NCBI GenBank assembly: GCA_963777725.1
Contig: CAVZRR010000008.1
Span: 50,076 to 114,075 of the forward strand
Direction of reading: 5' to 3'
Origin: RPQJ01 sp963777725
Lineage (GTDB): Bacteria > Pseudomonadota > Gammaproteobacteria > Steroidobacterales > Steroidobacteraceae
Length of the DNA stretch: 64,000 nt
Positions within the stretch are counted from its first letter, which is position 1, and every line of letters begins with the position of its first letter. A model generated the notes under the pieces. It saw only the letters and a list, made by a program, of their open reading frames with translations. It did no database searches and was not told where the DNA came from. A program made the translations under genes and the position numbers. Positions 39,445 through 49,406 of the stretch are shown in pieces.

Positions 39445-40059
39445 TTGCAGGCACGGCTGCCATTTTCAGAGGCGTGCGAGCGCAACAAGGCACCGATCCT
39501 CGAAGTGCTGCGTGAGGTGTTCGCCGACCGATCGCGCGTCGTCGAGATCGGCGCCGGTACGGGCCAGCACGCAGTGCACTTCGCTCGACACCTGCCGCAT
39601 CTCAGTTGGCAACCGACGGATCGCAACGAGTACCTGCCGGGACTGGCCGCGCGCATTGCAGCGGAAGGCACGTCGAACCTGCGCCCGCCGCTCGAACTGG
39701 ACGTGCTGCAGCCTGAGTGGCCGCCGTTAGACGCCGACGCGGTCTTCAGCGCCAACACGCTGCACATCATGGGCTGGCCCGAGGTCGAGGCGTTCATTCG
39801 CGGCGTGGGGCGCCTGCTTTCGGGCGGCGGAACGCTCGCCGTATACGGTCCGTTCCGCTACCGCGGGACGTTCACGACGCAAAGCAACGCCGACTTCGAC
39901 CACATGCTGCGCGAGCGCGATGCGGCCAGCGGTATCCGCGACTTCGAGGACGTCGATCGGCTGGCGGCCCGAGCCGGACTGGAATTCCTGCGCGACGTCA
40001 CGATGCCGGCCAACAACCAGCTGCTGGTGTGGCGCAGGGTGCTACGCTCGGGGCCATGA
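39445..40059 (+). CDS. DUF938 family methyltransferase-like protein, start uncertain
   Basis: About 204 residues. The DUF938 hallmark PFSEACERNKAPILEVL opens the protein, followed by the SAM-binding-like VVEIGAGTGQHAVHFARHLP and WQPTDRNEYL. The C-terminal NNQLLVWRR is also typical. It resembles SAM-dependent methyltransferases; the substrate is unknown. The natural start should lie just before the PFSEACERN block. TTG 39445 is the best in-frame choice, with no good ribosome-binding site, so an indel or mutation at the start is possible. Four bases separate it from the dehydrogenase gene. Confidence 0.82.
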   Translation: MQARLPFSEACERNKAPILEVLREVFADRSRVVEIGAGTGQHAVHFARHLPHLSWQPTDRNEYLPGLAARIAAEGTSNLRPPLELDVLQPEWPPLDADAVFSANTLHIMGWPEVEAFIRGVGRLLSGGGTLAVYGPFRYRGTFTTQSNADFDHMLRERDAASGIRDFEDVDRLAARAGLEFLRDVTMPANNQLLVWRRVLRSGP

Positions 40060-42299
40060 CTCGCAGGATCCCGGTGGCACGCCTGGGCGCCCCGTGCGCT
40101 GCGCTGGCCGCGCTCTGGCTCGCGTCCTGCGGTGGTGGCGGCTCCGGCTCGCCGGGCTCGACGCCAGTCCCGCCGCCAGCGCCACCGCCGCCACCGAGCA
40201 GCGGCCTCGACGCGCGACCGGACAACACGACCTGCGTCGCCGGTGATCGTCCGACGCAATCGGCGACGCTCGGCACGGAACGTGCTTTCGCAAGCTTACC
40301 GTCGTTCTCCAACCCCGTGCTGCTGCTGCAGGCTCCGAACGATGCGGCGCGCTGGTTCGTCGTCGAACAGGGTGGCGTGGTTCGAACCTTCGCCAACCAG
40401 CCCGGTGTCGCATCGTCCACCGTCTTCGTCGACATCACCGCGCGCGTGCGTTCGGGCGGCGAGCAGGGCTTGCTTGGGCTGGCGTTCCATCCGGATTTCC
40501 CGACGGACCCGCGCGCCTTTCTCTCGTATACGAATGCGACAGGCGACCTGGTCTCGCGCGTCTCCGAGTTCCGCACTCGTGATGGTGGTACGACGCTCGA
40601 TCCCGCGAGCGAGCTTGTCCTGCTCTCCGTTCCCCAGCCCGCGACGAATCACAACGGTGGCCACATCGCGTTCGGTCCGGATGGCTTTCTCTACGTCGGT
40701 TTCGGCGACGGTGGCAGTGGCGGCGATCCGTGGGGCGCGTTCGGCAATGGCCAGAACCTGCAGACCCGCTCGGCAAGATGCTGCGCATCGACGTCGACGG
40801 GTCGACCGGCGCGATTCCCTACCGAATTCCTGCCGACAATCCGCACGCAGGCAATGAACTCTGCAACCTGGGTGCAGGCGCGCAAGCCTGTCCGGAAATC
40901 CATGCCTACGGATTCCGCAATCCGTGGCGCTGGAGTTTCGACGCGGACAACGGCGATCTCTGGGTCGCGGATGTCGGTCAAGGTACGCTCGAGGAGGTCA
41001 ACCGCGTCACGCTCGGCGGCAACTACGGCTGGCGCTGCTTCGAGGGCACGAACAACTTCAACGCGAACTGCGGCCCTAACGCGGCGAGCAGCTTGCCGCC
41101 GGTCGCTCAGTACGGGCGCAGTGCGGGCCAGTCGGTCACCGGCGGCTTTGTGTATCGCGGTGCGGCCATCCCGGCGCTCGCGGGCCGGTACGTATTCGGG
41201 GATTTCGTCACCGGCCGTCTCTGGCACATTGCTCGCGACACCGCGCCGACGCTGACCGTCAGTGCCGGTGTCGACAGCGGCCTATCGATCGCTTCGTTCG
41301 GCCAGGGCCTCGACGGTGAGCTCTACGTGGCCCATTACGGCGGTACGCTGCACCGTCTCGTCGCGGTTTCGACGGGCGGGGGCTCGATCGCAACCCAGTT
41401 GTCGGCGACGGGCTGCGTACTCGCGGGTGACGCAACGCGACCGGCGGCCGGGCTGGTTTCCTACGCGCCGAAGGCACCGTTCTGGTCGGACGGTGCCGAC
41501 AAGGAGCGGTTCCTGGCGCTGCCCAACGGCGCCACGATTCGCGCAGGAGCCGATGGCGACCTTGAGTTTCCGGTCGGCACGGTGCTGGTGAAGAATTTCC
41601 GCCTCGGCACGCGACGCGTGGAAACGCGGCTGTTCATGCGGCACACGGACGGAGAGTGGGCCGGCTACACGTACGAGTGGAACGCGCAGGGCACGGACGC
41701 GACCCGCGTGATCGGCGGCAAGACGGCGTCCGTCGCGGGCCAGTCGTGGGTCTACCCGAGCGAGGCGCAATGTCTCGCCTGTCACACCGAAGCGGCCGGG
41801 CGCAGCCTCGGGCTGGAGCTGGCGCAATTGAACGGTGCGTTCACGTACCCGCAGACCGGCCGCACGCGCGAACCAGGTCGTCACGCTCAATGCCATCGGG
41901 ATGTTCAGCCCCGCCGTCACGACCGCGCCGTCGGCGCTGCCATCGATGCCGGATCCGTACGGCACGGCGGGTTCCCTGGACGAACGCGCGCGGGCCTATC
42001 TGCACACGAACTGCGCTCAGTGCCACCGGCCGAACGGCGGCACGCCGACCGATCTCGACCTTCGTTATACGACGCCGATCGGCAGCACCAACGCCTGCGA
42101 TCGTACGCCCCAGGCCGGTGACCTCGGGATTGCCGGTGCGCGCATCATCGCGCCGGGCGATGCCGCCCGATCCGTGCTGGTGTCGCGCGCGAATCGGCGT
42201 GACGCCCTTGGCATGCCGCCGCTCGCGAGTACGCTCGCCGACACGGCCGGAGTGGCGCTGCTAACCAGCTGGGTGGATTCGCTCGGCGGCTGCAATTGA
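40056..42299 (+). CDS. Lipoprotein sorbosone/glucose dehydrogenase fused to a cytochrome c-like tail (frameshifts near 40770 and 41872)
   Basis: About 745 residues across two breaks. A lipoprotein signal (AALWLASCGGGG) and Pro-rich linker precede a six-bladed propeller of the soluble PQQ glucose/sorbosone dehydrogenase family: GGEQGLLGLAFHPDF, NHNGGHIAFGPDGFLYVGFG, YGFRNPWRWSFD, DVGQGTLEEVN. The C-terminal 250 residues form another domain containing two CXXCH sites, CLACH and CAQCH, so haem c could take electrons from the propeller. The first break fits a missing C in ACCCG; the second lies in the GRT/ANQVVT region. The sugar substrate is unknown. Export across the inner membrane is expected. 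Confidence 0.85.
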
Positions 42300-43400
42300 G
42301 GCGTCCTCGTCCCAGATGCGCTGCCAGAGCTTCGGCAGCACGGCCGCGGGAGGGCGCTGAGTCGGCACCTGCTGGGTCGGCACCGCGGTCACGCCATCGT
42401 CGTCGCGCTCGGCCACGACGAATGCAAACACGAACCACGGCGTCTGGCCCATCCGCAGGTCCGACATCACGATCGGCGTGACGCCGTCCTGAGGCACGGT
42501 GTCGGCGGCAGCCGTGTCGACCAGTCCGAGCATCTGCCCCAGCGTGCTCGCGGATCCGTTCGCGACGCGCGCCTCGGGCGACGCCTGCTGCACCCCGTAG
42601 AAGCCCTTCGAGAACCAGGCGAGGCGCTGCACGGCCCATTCGTCCTGCACGTCGTCCAGCAGTCGCGATTCGCTCGCGTGGCGCGTCAGGCGCACGGTCG
42701 GCTGCTCGTCGAACAGCGAGTAATAGCCCTCGTGATACGCACCGTCGTCCATGACCACGACGCGCCAGAGCAGGCTGTTGAACGGCGACGGCGTCACGAG
42801 CACCCGTCCCTCGGCGAGATCCGAAGCGGCGAGCGTGCGATTCACGATGCCTTCGACGTGCGACTGGGCCGCGACCGTCCAACCAAGGTACAGAGTACTT
42901 AGCGCGAGCCCGGCCGCGTTCCAGCGCTGCGCGCGGACCGGATCGCGATTGCGCAGCCACAGCCAACCCGCGATGCCCGCGATCAGCGGGATCGTGTAAA
43001 GCGGATCGATGATGAACACGCTGCCGACGCCCACCGGGTAGTCGGAGAAGGGCAGCAGCACTTGCGTGCCGTAGACCGTCATCGCGTCGAGCAGCGGGTG
43101 CGTGACGAGCGCCAGCCAGACGAGAGCCAGCCACTCGCGATAGCTCGCGCCGGCTCGGCGGTGCAGTCGGTGGATCAGCAGTGCCAGTGCCGGCGAGGCC
43201 ACCGTCAACCAGAACAGCGAGTGGCTCTCGGCGCGGTGAAACGTGAAATCGCGGACCGGGTCGCCGTAGGGCAGCAGCACGTCGAGGTCCGGCAGCGTGC
43301 CGCAGACCGCGCCCCACAGCGCCGCGCGCGGGCCGACCTTGCGGCCGAGTACCGCGGTGCCCACGGCTGCGCCGAGCGCGATTTGCGTCAGGGAGTCCAT
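42261..43400 (-). CDS. YdjM-like membrane-bound metal-dependent hydrolase
   Basis: A 379-residue protein. The N-terminus MDSLTQIALGAAVGTAVLG and FHRAESHSLFW, with LVWLALVTHPLLDAMTVYGT, are hallmarks of the YdjM/YfhO-like (DUF457) family: membrane hydrolases with conserved His and Asp on the inner face. About four membrane segments lie in the first half. The C-terminal half is a soluble, probably periplasmic domain (RVVVMDDGAYHEGYYSLF). The substrate is not known. It is convergent with the dehydrogenase gene, overlapping at the 3' ends by 39 bases. Confidence 0.82.
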   Translation of the reverse strand: MDSLTQIALGAAVGTAVLGRKVGPRAALWGAVCGTLPDLDVLLPYGDPVRDFTFHRAESHSLFWLTVASPALALLIHRLHRRAGASYREWLALVWLALVTHPLLDAMTVYGTQVLLPFSDYPVGVGSVFIIDPLYTIPLIAGIAGWLWLRNRDPVRAQRWNAAGLALSTLYLGWTVAAQSHVEGIVNRTLAASDLAEGRVLVTPSPFNSLLWRVVVMDDGAYHEGYYSLFDEQPTVRLTRHASESRLLDDVQDEWAVQRLAWFSKGFYGVQQASPEARVANGSASTLGQMLGLVDTAAADTVPQDGVTPIVMSDLRMGQTPWFVFAFVVAERDDDGVTAVPTQQVPTQRPPAAVLPKLWQRIWDEDASIAAAERIHPAG

Positions 43401-43589
43401 TTCGATCGACTGTTTCGGCGCCGGAGCGGCGTCGGATGCCCGGTCGGGTGCGCAAGATAGGGGCGATGGACCTTGCGAACAAGCCCCTCTGTCGCGGGCG
43501 GGGCCGGCGATGGCTCGGCGCGGACGCATCCAATCGTATCTGCGGTGCGACTTAGTGCTATTACTGCCACACCCGGTCCCGTCACCAGC

Positions 43590-44912
43590 ATGTCCACCGA
43601 ATCCAAGCGCAAGCAGAGCGCCGTCCCCGCGACCCGGGTCGGCCGCATGTTGCGTTTCGGACTTCTGAGCGGCGAGCTGGCGCTGTCGACCGCGATCGGC
43701 ACGGCCCGGCAGTGGGGCGCTGGCAAGCCGGTCGACCTCGCGGCGGCCGTGCTGACGCCCGGCAACGCCGAAATGCTGGCTCGCCGCCTCGCCACGCTGC
43801 GCGGCCCGGCGATGAAGGTGGGCCAGCTGCTGTCGCTCTCGGGCGACGAGATGGTGCCCGAGGCGTTCCGCAACGCCCTCGGCGTGCTGCGCTCGCAGGG
43901 CTACTCGATGCCGGACAGCCAGCTGCGCCGCGTGCTCGGCCGCGAGTACGGCAAGGGCTGGCAGCAGAAGTTCGCGCGATTCGACTTCGAGCCCGTGGCG
44001 GCGGCCTCGATCGGCCAGTTGCACCGCGCGCGCAAGCACGGCGGCCGCGAGCTGGCGTTGAAGATCCAGTATCCCGGGGTCGCGCGCAGCGTCGACAGCG
44101 ACGTCGAGAACCTCGCCGGCCTGCTGCGGCGCCTCGATTTCATCCCGATCCAGCTCGACGTGCGATCGCTCGCGGCCGAGGCCAAGCGCCAGCTCAAGCT
44201 CGAGACCGACTACGAGAGCGAGGCGCGCAACCTCGAGCGCTATCGCCGCCTGGTGGCGGACATGCCCGACGTGATCGTGCCGCGCGTGGACCGCACGTTG
44301 ACCACGCGGCACGTGCTGGCGATGGACTGGATCGACGGCGAGCCGCTCGAAGCGCTGGCCAGCGAGGCGGTGCCGCAGGCGCGTCGTAACGCGGCGGGCC
44401 GCACTCTCTACGACTTGATGTTCCGCGAGCTGTTCGAGTTCCGCTTCATGCAGACCGATCCGAACATCGCGAATTACCTGTACGTCCCGGCGACGCACCA
44501 GCTGGTGCTGCTGGACCTGGGGTCCGTCGGCGAGTACCCGGCGACGCTGGTCGAGGGGTACCGCAAGGCGTGCAGGGCCGTGCTGTCCGGCGACGACGCG
44601 GCGCTGCGCGAGGCCGTCTTCGAGATCGGCTACGCGCATCCGGACGATCCGGCGGAGATGACTCGCAACTCGGTGGACATCGTCCGCCTGGCCTGCGAGC
44701 CGCTTGCGCACCGCGGACTCTATGATTTTGCGGAGTCCGGGCTCATGGTGCGCGCGCGCGATCTCGGTCTCGCGGTGGCGTTCGGCAAAGGCCTGCGCTC
44801 GCCGCCACCGGAGACGATCTTCCTGCACCGCAAGTTGATCGGCACGTTCCTGATCTGCGCGAAGCTGCGCGCGCGGGTCAACGTGCACGCCGCCATCGAG
44901 CGGTATCTTTAG
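43590..44912 (+). CDS. ABC1/UbiB-type atypical kinase-like protein
   Basis: A 440-residue protein of the ABC1 (ADCK) family. The family's invariant KxGQ motif is in MKVGQLLSLSGDEMVP. The Ala-rich loop is PVAAASIGQLHRA, followed by the ATP-binding Lys in LALKIQYPG. The metal-binding segment is FMQTDPNIANYLY. Members support ubiquinone synthesis or quinone homeostasis, with an ATPase rather than a protein-kinase activity. There are no C-terminal membrane helices, unlike UbiB, so it is closer to the Coq8/ADCK3 type. It ends 3 bases into the convergent DUF2238 gene. Confidence 0.88.
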   Translation: MSTESKRKQSAVPATRVGRMLRFGLLSGELALSTAIGTARQWGAGKPVDLAAAVLTPGNAEMLARRLATLRGPAMKVGQLLSLSGDEMVPEAFRNALGVLRSQGYSMPDSQLRRVLGREYGKGWQQKFARFDFEPVAAASIGQLHRARKHGGRELALKIQYPGVARSVDSDVENLAGLLRRLDFIPIQLDVRSLAAEAKRQLKLETDYESEARNLERYRRLVADMPDVIVPRVDRTLTTRHVLAMDWIDGEPLEALASEAVPQARRNAAGRTLYDLMFRELFEFRFMQTDPNIANYLYVPATHQLVLLDLGSVGEYPATLVEGYRKACRAVLSGDDAALREAVFEIGYAHPDDPAEMTRNSVDIVRLACEPLAHRGLYDFAESGLMVRARDLGLAVAFGKGLRSPPPETIFLHRKLIGTFLICAKLRARVNVHAAIERYL

Positions 44913-45532
44913 GAACGCAGGCGCGACCGGGCGACGACCAGCAGCAGCCCCGTCACTGCGCCCAGCGCCGCGAAGGCCATGTCCTTCTGTGCGTCCCACT
45001 CGTCGCCTTGCGTGCCGAGGTAGGCCGCACCGAGGTCACCGCCGAAGACGATCGCGGCGCCCCACTCGATGAGCTCGTAGATGACCGAGTGAGAGACCAG
45101 GAAAAGCAAGGGCAACAGGTAGCGCCAGATCCCGCGAGGTGTGGCGCGGGCCTGCAGTAGTTCCCAAGCTGCCGGCATGACCAGCATTCCATAGCTGAAG
45201 TGCACCAGCCGGTCGAAATGGTTGCGGACCGCTATGGCGCCGGTCCCGGAGTATCCGCCCGTCATGGTCGCCAGCCATTCCCGCCACGGCACCTCGCTGT
45301 AGGTGTAGTGCGCGCCGATCTCGTGCAGTACGAAGAAGATGAACAGGCACGTGTAGGCAAAGTTCGAGAAGCGCAGGCGGCGGTAGGTCAGCACCAGCGA
45401 TGGCACGGCGACGAGCACGAGCACATTCTCGAGCAGCCAGTCCTGCCGATAGGCTGGCGCGATCGCGAGCGCCGCGAAAATGACGCAGAACAGGACGAGC
45501 AGCACCAGTGGGTAGCGGTCCTCGGTACGCAT
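44909..45532 (-). CDS. DUF2238 (YjdF-like) inner-membrane protein
   Basis: A 207-residue protein with about six membrane segments. FFVLHEIGAHYTYSEVPW, NHFDRLVHFSYGML and the C-terminal GDEWDAQKDMAFAALGA are characteristic of the DUF2238/YjdF family. The clustered His and Glu residues in membrane segments suggest a metal or cofactor site, but no function is established that I know of. It follows the DUF4442 gene by 12 bases and is probably translated from the same mRNA as parA and that gene. Confidence 0.87.
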   Translation of the reverse strand: MRTEDRYPLVLLVLFCVIFAALAIAPAYRQDWLLENVLVLVAVPSLVLTYRRLRFSNFAYTCLFIFFVLHEIGAHYTYSEVPWREWLATMTGGYSGTGAIAVRNHFDRLVHFSYGMLVMPAAWELLQARATPRGIWRYLLPLLFLVSHSVIYELIEWGAAIVFGGDLGAAYLGTQGDEWDAQKDMAFAALGAVTGLLLVVARSRLRS

Positions 45533-45544
45533 GCCGCTTGTTCC

Positions 45545-46021
45545 TCAGGCCGACGCCTTGCGCGGCGACACCCACATGCGGATCTTTGCTCGGAAGACAA
45601 CCTCGTCCTGAGCATTCATCACGTGCACGATGACGGGGATCTCGGCTGCGGTTTCGCCGAACCGGAGTTCCGATTCGAACTCGGCGACTGCGCGCAGGTC
45701 CGTTGCCGCTTTCTTCAGGTACTCCACCGTCATGCCACGCGGGATCCAGCGGTGCGTCGGCGGCAAGGTCGCATCGATCATCGTGCCGGCCGCGAGCTCC
45801 GCCATGCAGCACATCGCGATCGCGTTGACCGTGCCAAGGTGATTGCGGACCGAACGGCGGTTGCGGATGCGCACTTCGCAGCGACCCGGCTGCAGGTCGA
45901 CAAACGTCGGGCGGATGCTGCCGAAGTAGGGCGCCTTCAGGCAGACGATGCGCGAAAAAAGCCAGCGGCCGCCGGGTTGCGGCGACAGGCGTCGCCAGGC
46001 CATCAAGGCGGTGTTCGACAT
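45545..46021 (-). CDS. DUF4442 hotdog-fold thioesterase-like protein
   Basis: A 158-residue protein of the YiiD-C/DUF4442 group of hotdog folds. IRNRRSVRNHLGTVNAIAMC is the region matching the acyl-CoA thioesterase active site (Asn-His and following helix), and MIDATLPPTHRWIPRGMTVE follows. It probably hydrolyses an acyl-CoA; the chain specificity is unknown. I chose ATG 46019-46021 because AGGAG precedes it. It overlaps the parA stop by 19 bases. Confidence 0.82.
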   Translation of the reverse strand: MSNTALMAWRRLSPQPGGRWLFSRIVCLKAPYFGSIRPTFVDLQPGRCEVRIRNRRSVRNHLGTVNAIAMCCMAELAAGTMIDATLPPTHRWIPRGMTVEYLKKAATDLRAVAEFESELRFGETAAEIPVIVHVMNAQDEVVFRAKIRMWVSPRKASA

Positions 46022-46758
46022 GAATTCTCCTCGACTTCTCTCCAAAGAGCGGCATAAACGCTTGCGGCGGGACTGTTCGGTGCGATCGCCGGCAGCGGAG
46101 CCCGCCGCACCGTCATCCGTTCGATCTCGCTCCAGTCGGGCATCTCGGTCGCGAGGATGCCCGGCAGCCGGGATCGCGCCTCGGCAATGATCTCGGCGTG
46201 CAGCGACCGGCGCCGGTCGACCATCGAGAAGAACGGCAGGATGCGCAGGTCGGCCCAGCCTTCGGCAGCGACGAACGCCAGCAGCTGCTCGAGCATGCGC
46301 AGCGACAACGGTGCCGGCAGCATCGGCACGACGACGGCGTCGGCCGCGCGCAGCACGTTCTCCGACAGCAGCGAGATGCCCGGCGGACAGTCCAGGAACA
46401 GCAGGTCGCAGGCATCACGCAGCGAGCGCGTCATGCGCAGCAGCCGCTCGGTCCGGTGCTTGCGCTCGCTGATGTGCAGGTCGAGATTGCGGTCGGAGAA
46501 ATCGGCCGGAACCAGACCCAGGTTGACATAAGCAGTGTTTGCGACCAGTCCCGAGACCTCCAGTTTGCCGCGCACCAGCTGCCGGGCGGAGGCCTGTTCC
46601 CGAGGTTCACCGCGCAGCACGTAGGTGGCGGCTCCCTGCGGGTCGAGATCCCAGAGCACCGTGGATTGCCCGGAGGCGGCCGCCAGGTAGGCCAGGTTGA
46701 CCGCAGTGGTCGTCTTGCCGACCCCGCCCTTGATGTTGGAGACCGCTATGATGCGCAT
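46003..46758 (-). CDS. ParA/MinD-family ATPase (orphan)
   Basis: A 251-residue deviant-Walker ATPase: KGGVGKTTTAVNLAYLAA (residues about 10-27), DLDPQGAATY and LFLDCPPGISLL. ParA-type ATPases position DNA or protein cargoes on the nucleoid or membrane. No ParB, MinE or plasmid replication gene is next to it, so this is probably not a chromosome or plasmid partition locus but a lone ParA with an unknown cargo. It is divergent from ppk with about 70 bases between starts. Some relatives are organised next to polyphosphate or storage-granule genes, which would fit, but that is conjecture. Confidence 0.87.
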   Translation of the reverse strand: MRIIAVSNIKGGVGKTTTAVNLAYLAAASGQSTVLWDLDPQGAATYVLRGEPREQASARQLVRGKLEVSGLVANTAYVNLGLVPADFSDRNLDLHISERKHRTERLLRMTRSLRDACDLLFLDCPPGISLLSENVLRAADAVVVPMLPAPLSLRMLEQLLAFVAAEGWADLRILPFFSMVDRRRSLHAEIIAEARSRLPGILATEMPDWSEIERMTVRRAPLPAIAPNSPAASVYAALWREVEENSCRTPP

Positions 46759-46830
46759 GGTGGATGGCCCCAGCGGAACTGTAACGTGCGTCCGGCATTC
46801 TAAGAGGTCGGTCCCGAAACGGAGCATCGC

Positions 46831-48933
46831 GTGAAGAAGGAACAACGATCCAGGCGCCAGGAACTGCTGCGCGAAGCCTGGTTCGATCGCGACTTGAGCT
46901 GGCTCGAGTTCAATCGCCGCGTCCTGTGCCAGGCCCTCGACGAGCGCACGCCGCTGCTCGAGCGCCTCAAGTTCCTGGCGATCTTCACGTCGAACCTCGA
47001 CGAGTTCTTCATGAAGCGCGTCGGCGCCATGCGCACGCGTGCTTATGCCAGCGGCAACCCGGTCACGATCGACCAGTTCCACGCACACATGACCCGGCTG
47101 CGCGAGGCGCTGTTCCCGATGCTGGTCGAGCAGGCCGAGTGCTTTGCGGGGCTGCGTCCGGCGCTGGCCGCACAGGGCGTCCGGCTCGCCGCATGGTCCG
47201 AGCTGAGCGAGGCGCAGCAGGCCGAAGCCTGCGAATATTTCGACAGCCACGTGTCGCCGGCGTTGACGCCGCTCAGCCTCGATCCGTCGAACCCGTTCCC
47301 GTTCATGTCCAACCTGTCCACGTCGTGGGGCTTCGTGCTGCGCGACCCTGCGGCCGCCGAGCCGGTGCACGTGCGGGTCAAGGTGCCGCCCACGATCCAG
47401 CACTGGGTGCCGCTGCGCTCCGGGGTGCCGGCCGAGCAGCGTTGTTTCGTGTCGCTCAGGGACATCGTGCTCCACAACGCGCACAAGCTCTTCCCCGGCG
47501 TCTCGATCGAGGCCACGACGTTGTTTCGTGTCTCGCGCAACGCCGACATCGCGATCGAGGAAGACACCGACAACAGCATCAAGGAGCTCGTCGAGGAGCA
47601 GGTGCGGCAGCGGCGCTTCCAGCCGGTCGTCCGCCTCGAGTCCGACGAGTCGCCGCGTCGCGAGATCATCGACGGGCTCATGGAGCAGTTCGAGCTGCGT
47701 GACAGCGACGTCTACGCGCTCGCCGGGCCGCTCGACTATACGACGCTGTTCGAGATCGCGTCGCTGCCGATCCCGGCCTTGCGCGACCCGCCGTGGGCAC
47801 CGATGGTGCCGCTGGGCCTCGACGACGAAGCGGACCTGTTCGCCGTGATTCGCGCGGGCGACGTGCTGGTCCATCACCCGTACGAGAGCTTCGACGCGAC
47901 CGTCGAGCGCTTCATCCGCGATGCCGCCAACGACCCGAGCGTCACGACGATCAAGATGACGGTGTATCGGCTGGGCGACGACACGCCGTTCGTGCGCTCG
48001 TTGATCAAGGCGGCGGAGAACGGCAAGCAGGTGGCGTGCCTGGTCGAGCTCAAGGCGCGCTTCGACGAGGAGCGCAACCTGCACTGGGCCAACGAGCTGC
48101 AGAAGGCGGGCGACCACGTGATCTACGGAGTGCGTGGGCTCAAGACGCACACCAAGCTGGCACTCGTCGTGCGGCGCGAGGGGGACGGATTGCGGGCCTA
48201 TGCGCACATCGGCACCGGCAATTACCACGTCAAGACGGCGCGGATGTACACCGACTTCGGATTGCTCACCTGCGATCCGGCGATCACGCGCGACGTCGTG
48301 AACCTGTTCCACCACCTGACGGGTTATTCACGCGGTCCGCAGTTCAATCGACTGCTGGTCGCACCGCTCAACATGCGCGAGCGGTTCATCGAGTTGATCG
48401 AGCGCGAGATCGAACACCAGGCGGCCGGCCGCCCCGCGCGCATCGTCGCGAAGATGAACCAGGTCGAGGATCTGCCCGTCTGTGAAGCTCTGTCGCGCGC
48501 TTCACAGGCGGGCGTGCCGATCGACCTGATCGTGCGCGGGTTCTGTTGCCTCAAGCCCGGGGTTCCGGGCTGGACCGAGAACCTGCGGGTGCGCTCGATC
48601 GTCGGGCGATTCCTCGAGCACGGCCGGGTGTTTCACTTCGCGAACGGTGCGGAGAACCCGCTCGACGGCGAGTTCTTCATCGGATCCGCCGACTGGATGG
48701 ATCGCAACCTGTCGCGTCGCGTCGAGGCCGTGACCCCGATCCGGGTGCGCCACCTGCGCGAGCGTTTGTGGGAAGACCTCTCGGTTCAGCTCGAGGACCG
48801 GCGCAACGCCTGGCAGATGCAGCCCGACGGGACTTACCAGCGGCTGGAAGCCGCGGAAGGCGCATCGGACGTCGCCCGTGAGGGCACGCACGCGACCCAC
48901 ATGAAGCGCACTCGCGCCCGGCTGCGCCGCTGA
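46831..48933 (+). CDS. ppk1: Polyphosphate kinase 1
   Basis: A 700-residue enzyme that reversibly transfers the gamma-phosphate of ATP to polyphosphate. The N-terminal domain starts FDRDLSWLEFNRRVL, then FTSNLDEFFMKRV. The catalytic phospholipase-D-like domains contain the phosphohistidine in YAHIGTGNYHVKTARMYTD and the C-terminal FANGAENPLDGEFFIGSADWMDRN. The GTG start at 46831 is preceded by weak purines; no closer ATG is available in frame. With the cyanophycin genes 11 kb away, the window encodes both phosphate and nitrogen storage polymers. Confidence 0.95.
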   Translation: MKKEQRSRRQELLREAWFDRDLSWLEFNRRVLCQALDERTPLLERLKFLAIFTSNLDEFFMKRVGAMRTRAYASGNPVTIDQFHAHMTRLREALFPMLVEQAECFAGLRPALAAQGVRLAAWSELSEAQQAEACEYFDSHVSPALTPLSLDPSNPFPFMSNLSTSWGFVLRDPAAAEPVHVRVKVPPTIQHWVPLRSGVPAEQRCFVSLRDIVLHNAHKLFPGVSIEATTLFRVSRNADIAIEEDTDNSIKELVEEQVRQRRFQPVVRLESDESPRREIIDGLMEQFELRDSDVYALAGPLDYTTLFEIASLPIPALRDPPWAPMVPLGLDDEADLFAVIRAGDVLVHHPYESFDATVERFIRDAANDPSVTTIKMTVYRLGDDTPFVRSLIKAAENGKQVACLVELKARFDEERNLHWANELQKAGDHVIYGVRGLKTHTKLALVVRREGDGLRAYAHIGTGNYHVKTARMYTDFGLLTCDPAITRDVVNLFHHLTGYSRGPQFNRLLVAPLNMRERFIELIEREIEHQAAGRPARIVAKMNQVEDLPVCEALSRASQAGVPIDLIVRGFCCLKPGVPGWTENLRVRSIVGRFLEHGRVFHFANGAENPLDGEFFIGSADWMDRNLSRRVEAVTPIRVRHLRERLWEDLSVQLEDRRNAWQMQPDGTYQRLEAAEGASDVAREGTHATHMKRTRARLRR

Positions 48934-48943
48934 CCGATCGGAG

Positions 48944-48958
48944 CCGACCACCGGCACC
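48944..48958. repeat. Fragment of the dispersed palindromic element
   Basis: CCGACCACCGGCACC matches 15 bases of the arm of the inverted repeat at 32021-32087. It fills most of the 25 bases between the convergent ppk1 and bactofilin stops. Confidence 0.55.
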
Positions 48959-49387
48959 TCAGGTGGCGGTTTGAGGCACCGGCAGCGAGACGACGTTGTC
49001 GGCCGATCGCTCGGCGGGCTCGTCGGCGAGGCGCTCGAGCCGCCCTTCGACGGTGGCGCCGCAATCCATTTTCAGCTGTCGGTAGCTGATGTTGCCGGTG
49101 ACGCGCGCATTGGGCTGCAGTTCGAGAAAGTGCTCGACCTCCAGGTCGCCGCGGATCGTGCCGTTCACGACCGCGTCGTGCACCTTGACCGCGCCGCTGA
49201 TGCTGGCTTTCTCGCTCAAGACCAGCAGCCCGCGCATGCCGGGCTTGCAGAGCACGTCGCCCTCGACGTGCCCGTCCACGCGCAATCCGTCGCTGATGAT
49301 CACGTCGCCGACGATCTCGACGCCGGGCGCGATCAGGCTCGAGAGCTTGCTGACCTCGATCGAGGGATGCTGTTTCCTGCGGAACAT
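48959..49387 (-). CDS. Bactofilin
   Basis: A 142-residue polymer-forming cytoskeletal protein. The central beta-helix shows regular hydrophobic repeats (VEIVGDVIISDGLRVDGHVE, VKVHDAVVNGTIRGDLEV, ARVTGNISYRQLKMDCGATV) flanked by short disordered ends. Bactofilins make nucleotide-independent filaments that localise cell-wall enzymes. I chose ATG 49385-49387 (MFRRKQ) over upstream codons because it matches family N-termini. It is the third gene of an M23 peptidase / coiled-coil / bactofilin unit, a partnership seen in several proteobacteria. Confidence 0.9.
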   Translation of the reverse strand: MFRRKQHPSIEVSKLSSLIAPGVEIVGDVIISDGLRVDGHVEGDVLCKPGMRGLLVLSEKASISGAVKVHDAVVNGTIRGDLEVEHFLELQPNARVTGNISYRQLKMDCGATVEGRLERLADEPAERSADNVVSLPVPQTAT

Positions 49388-49406
49388 GCGCGGTCGTCCT
49401 CCGTCG

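Noticed and set aside
46003..46758. Plasmid or chromosome partition locus
   Set aside because: There is no ParB, replication gene or parS-like site beside the ParA gene.
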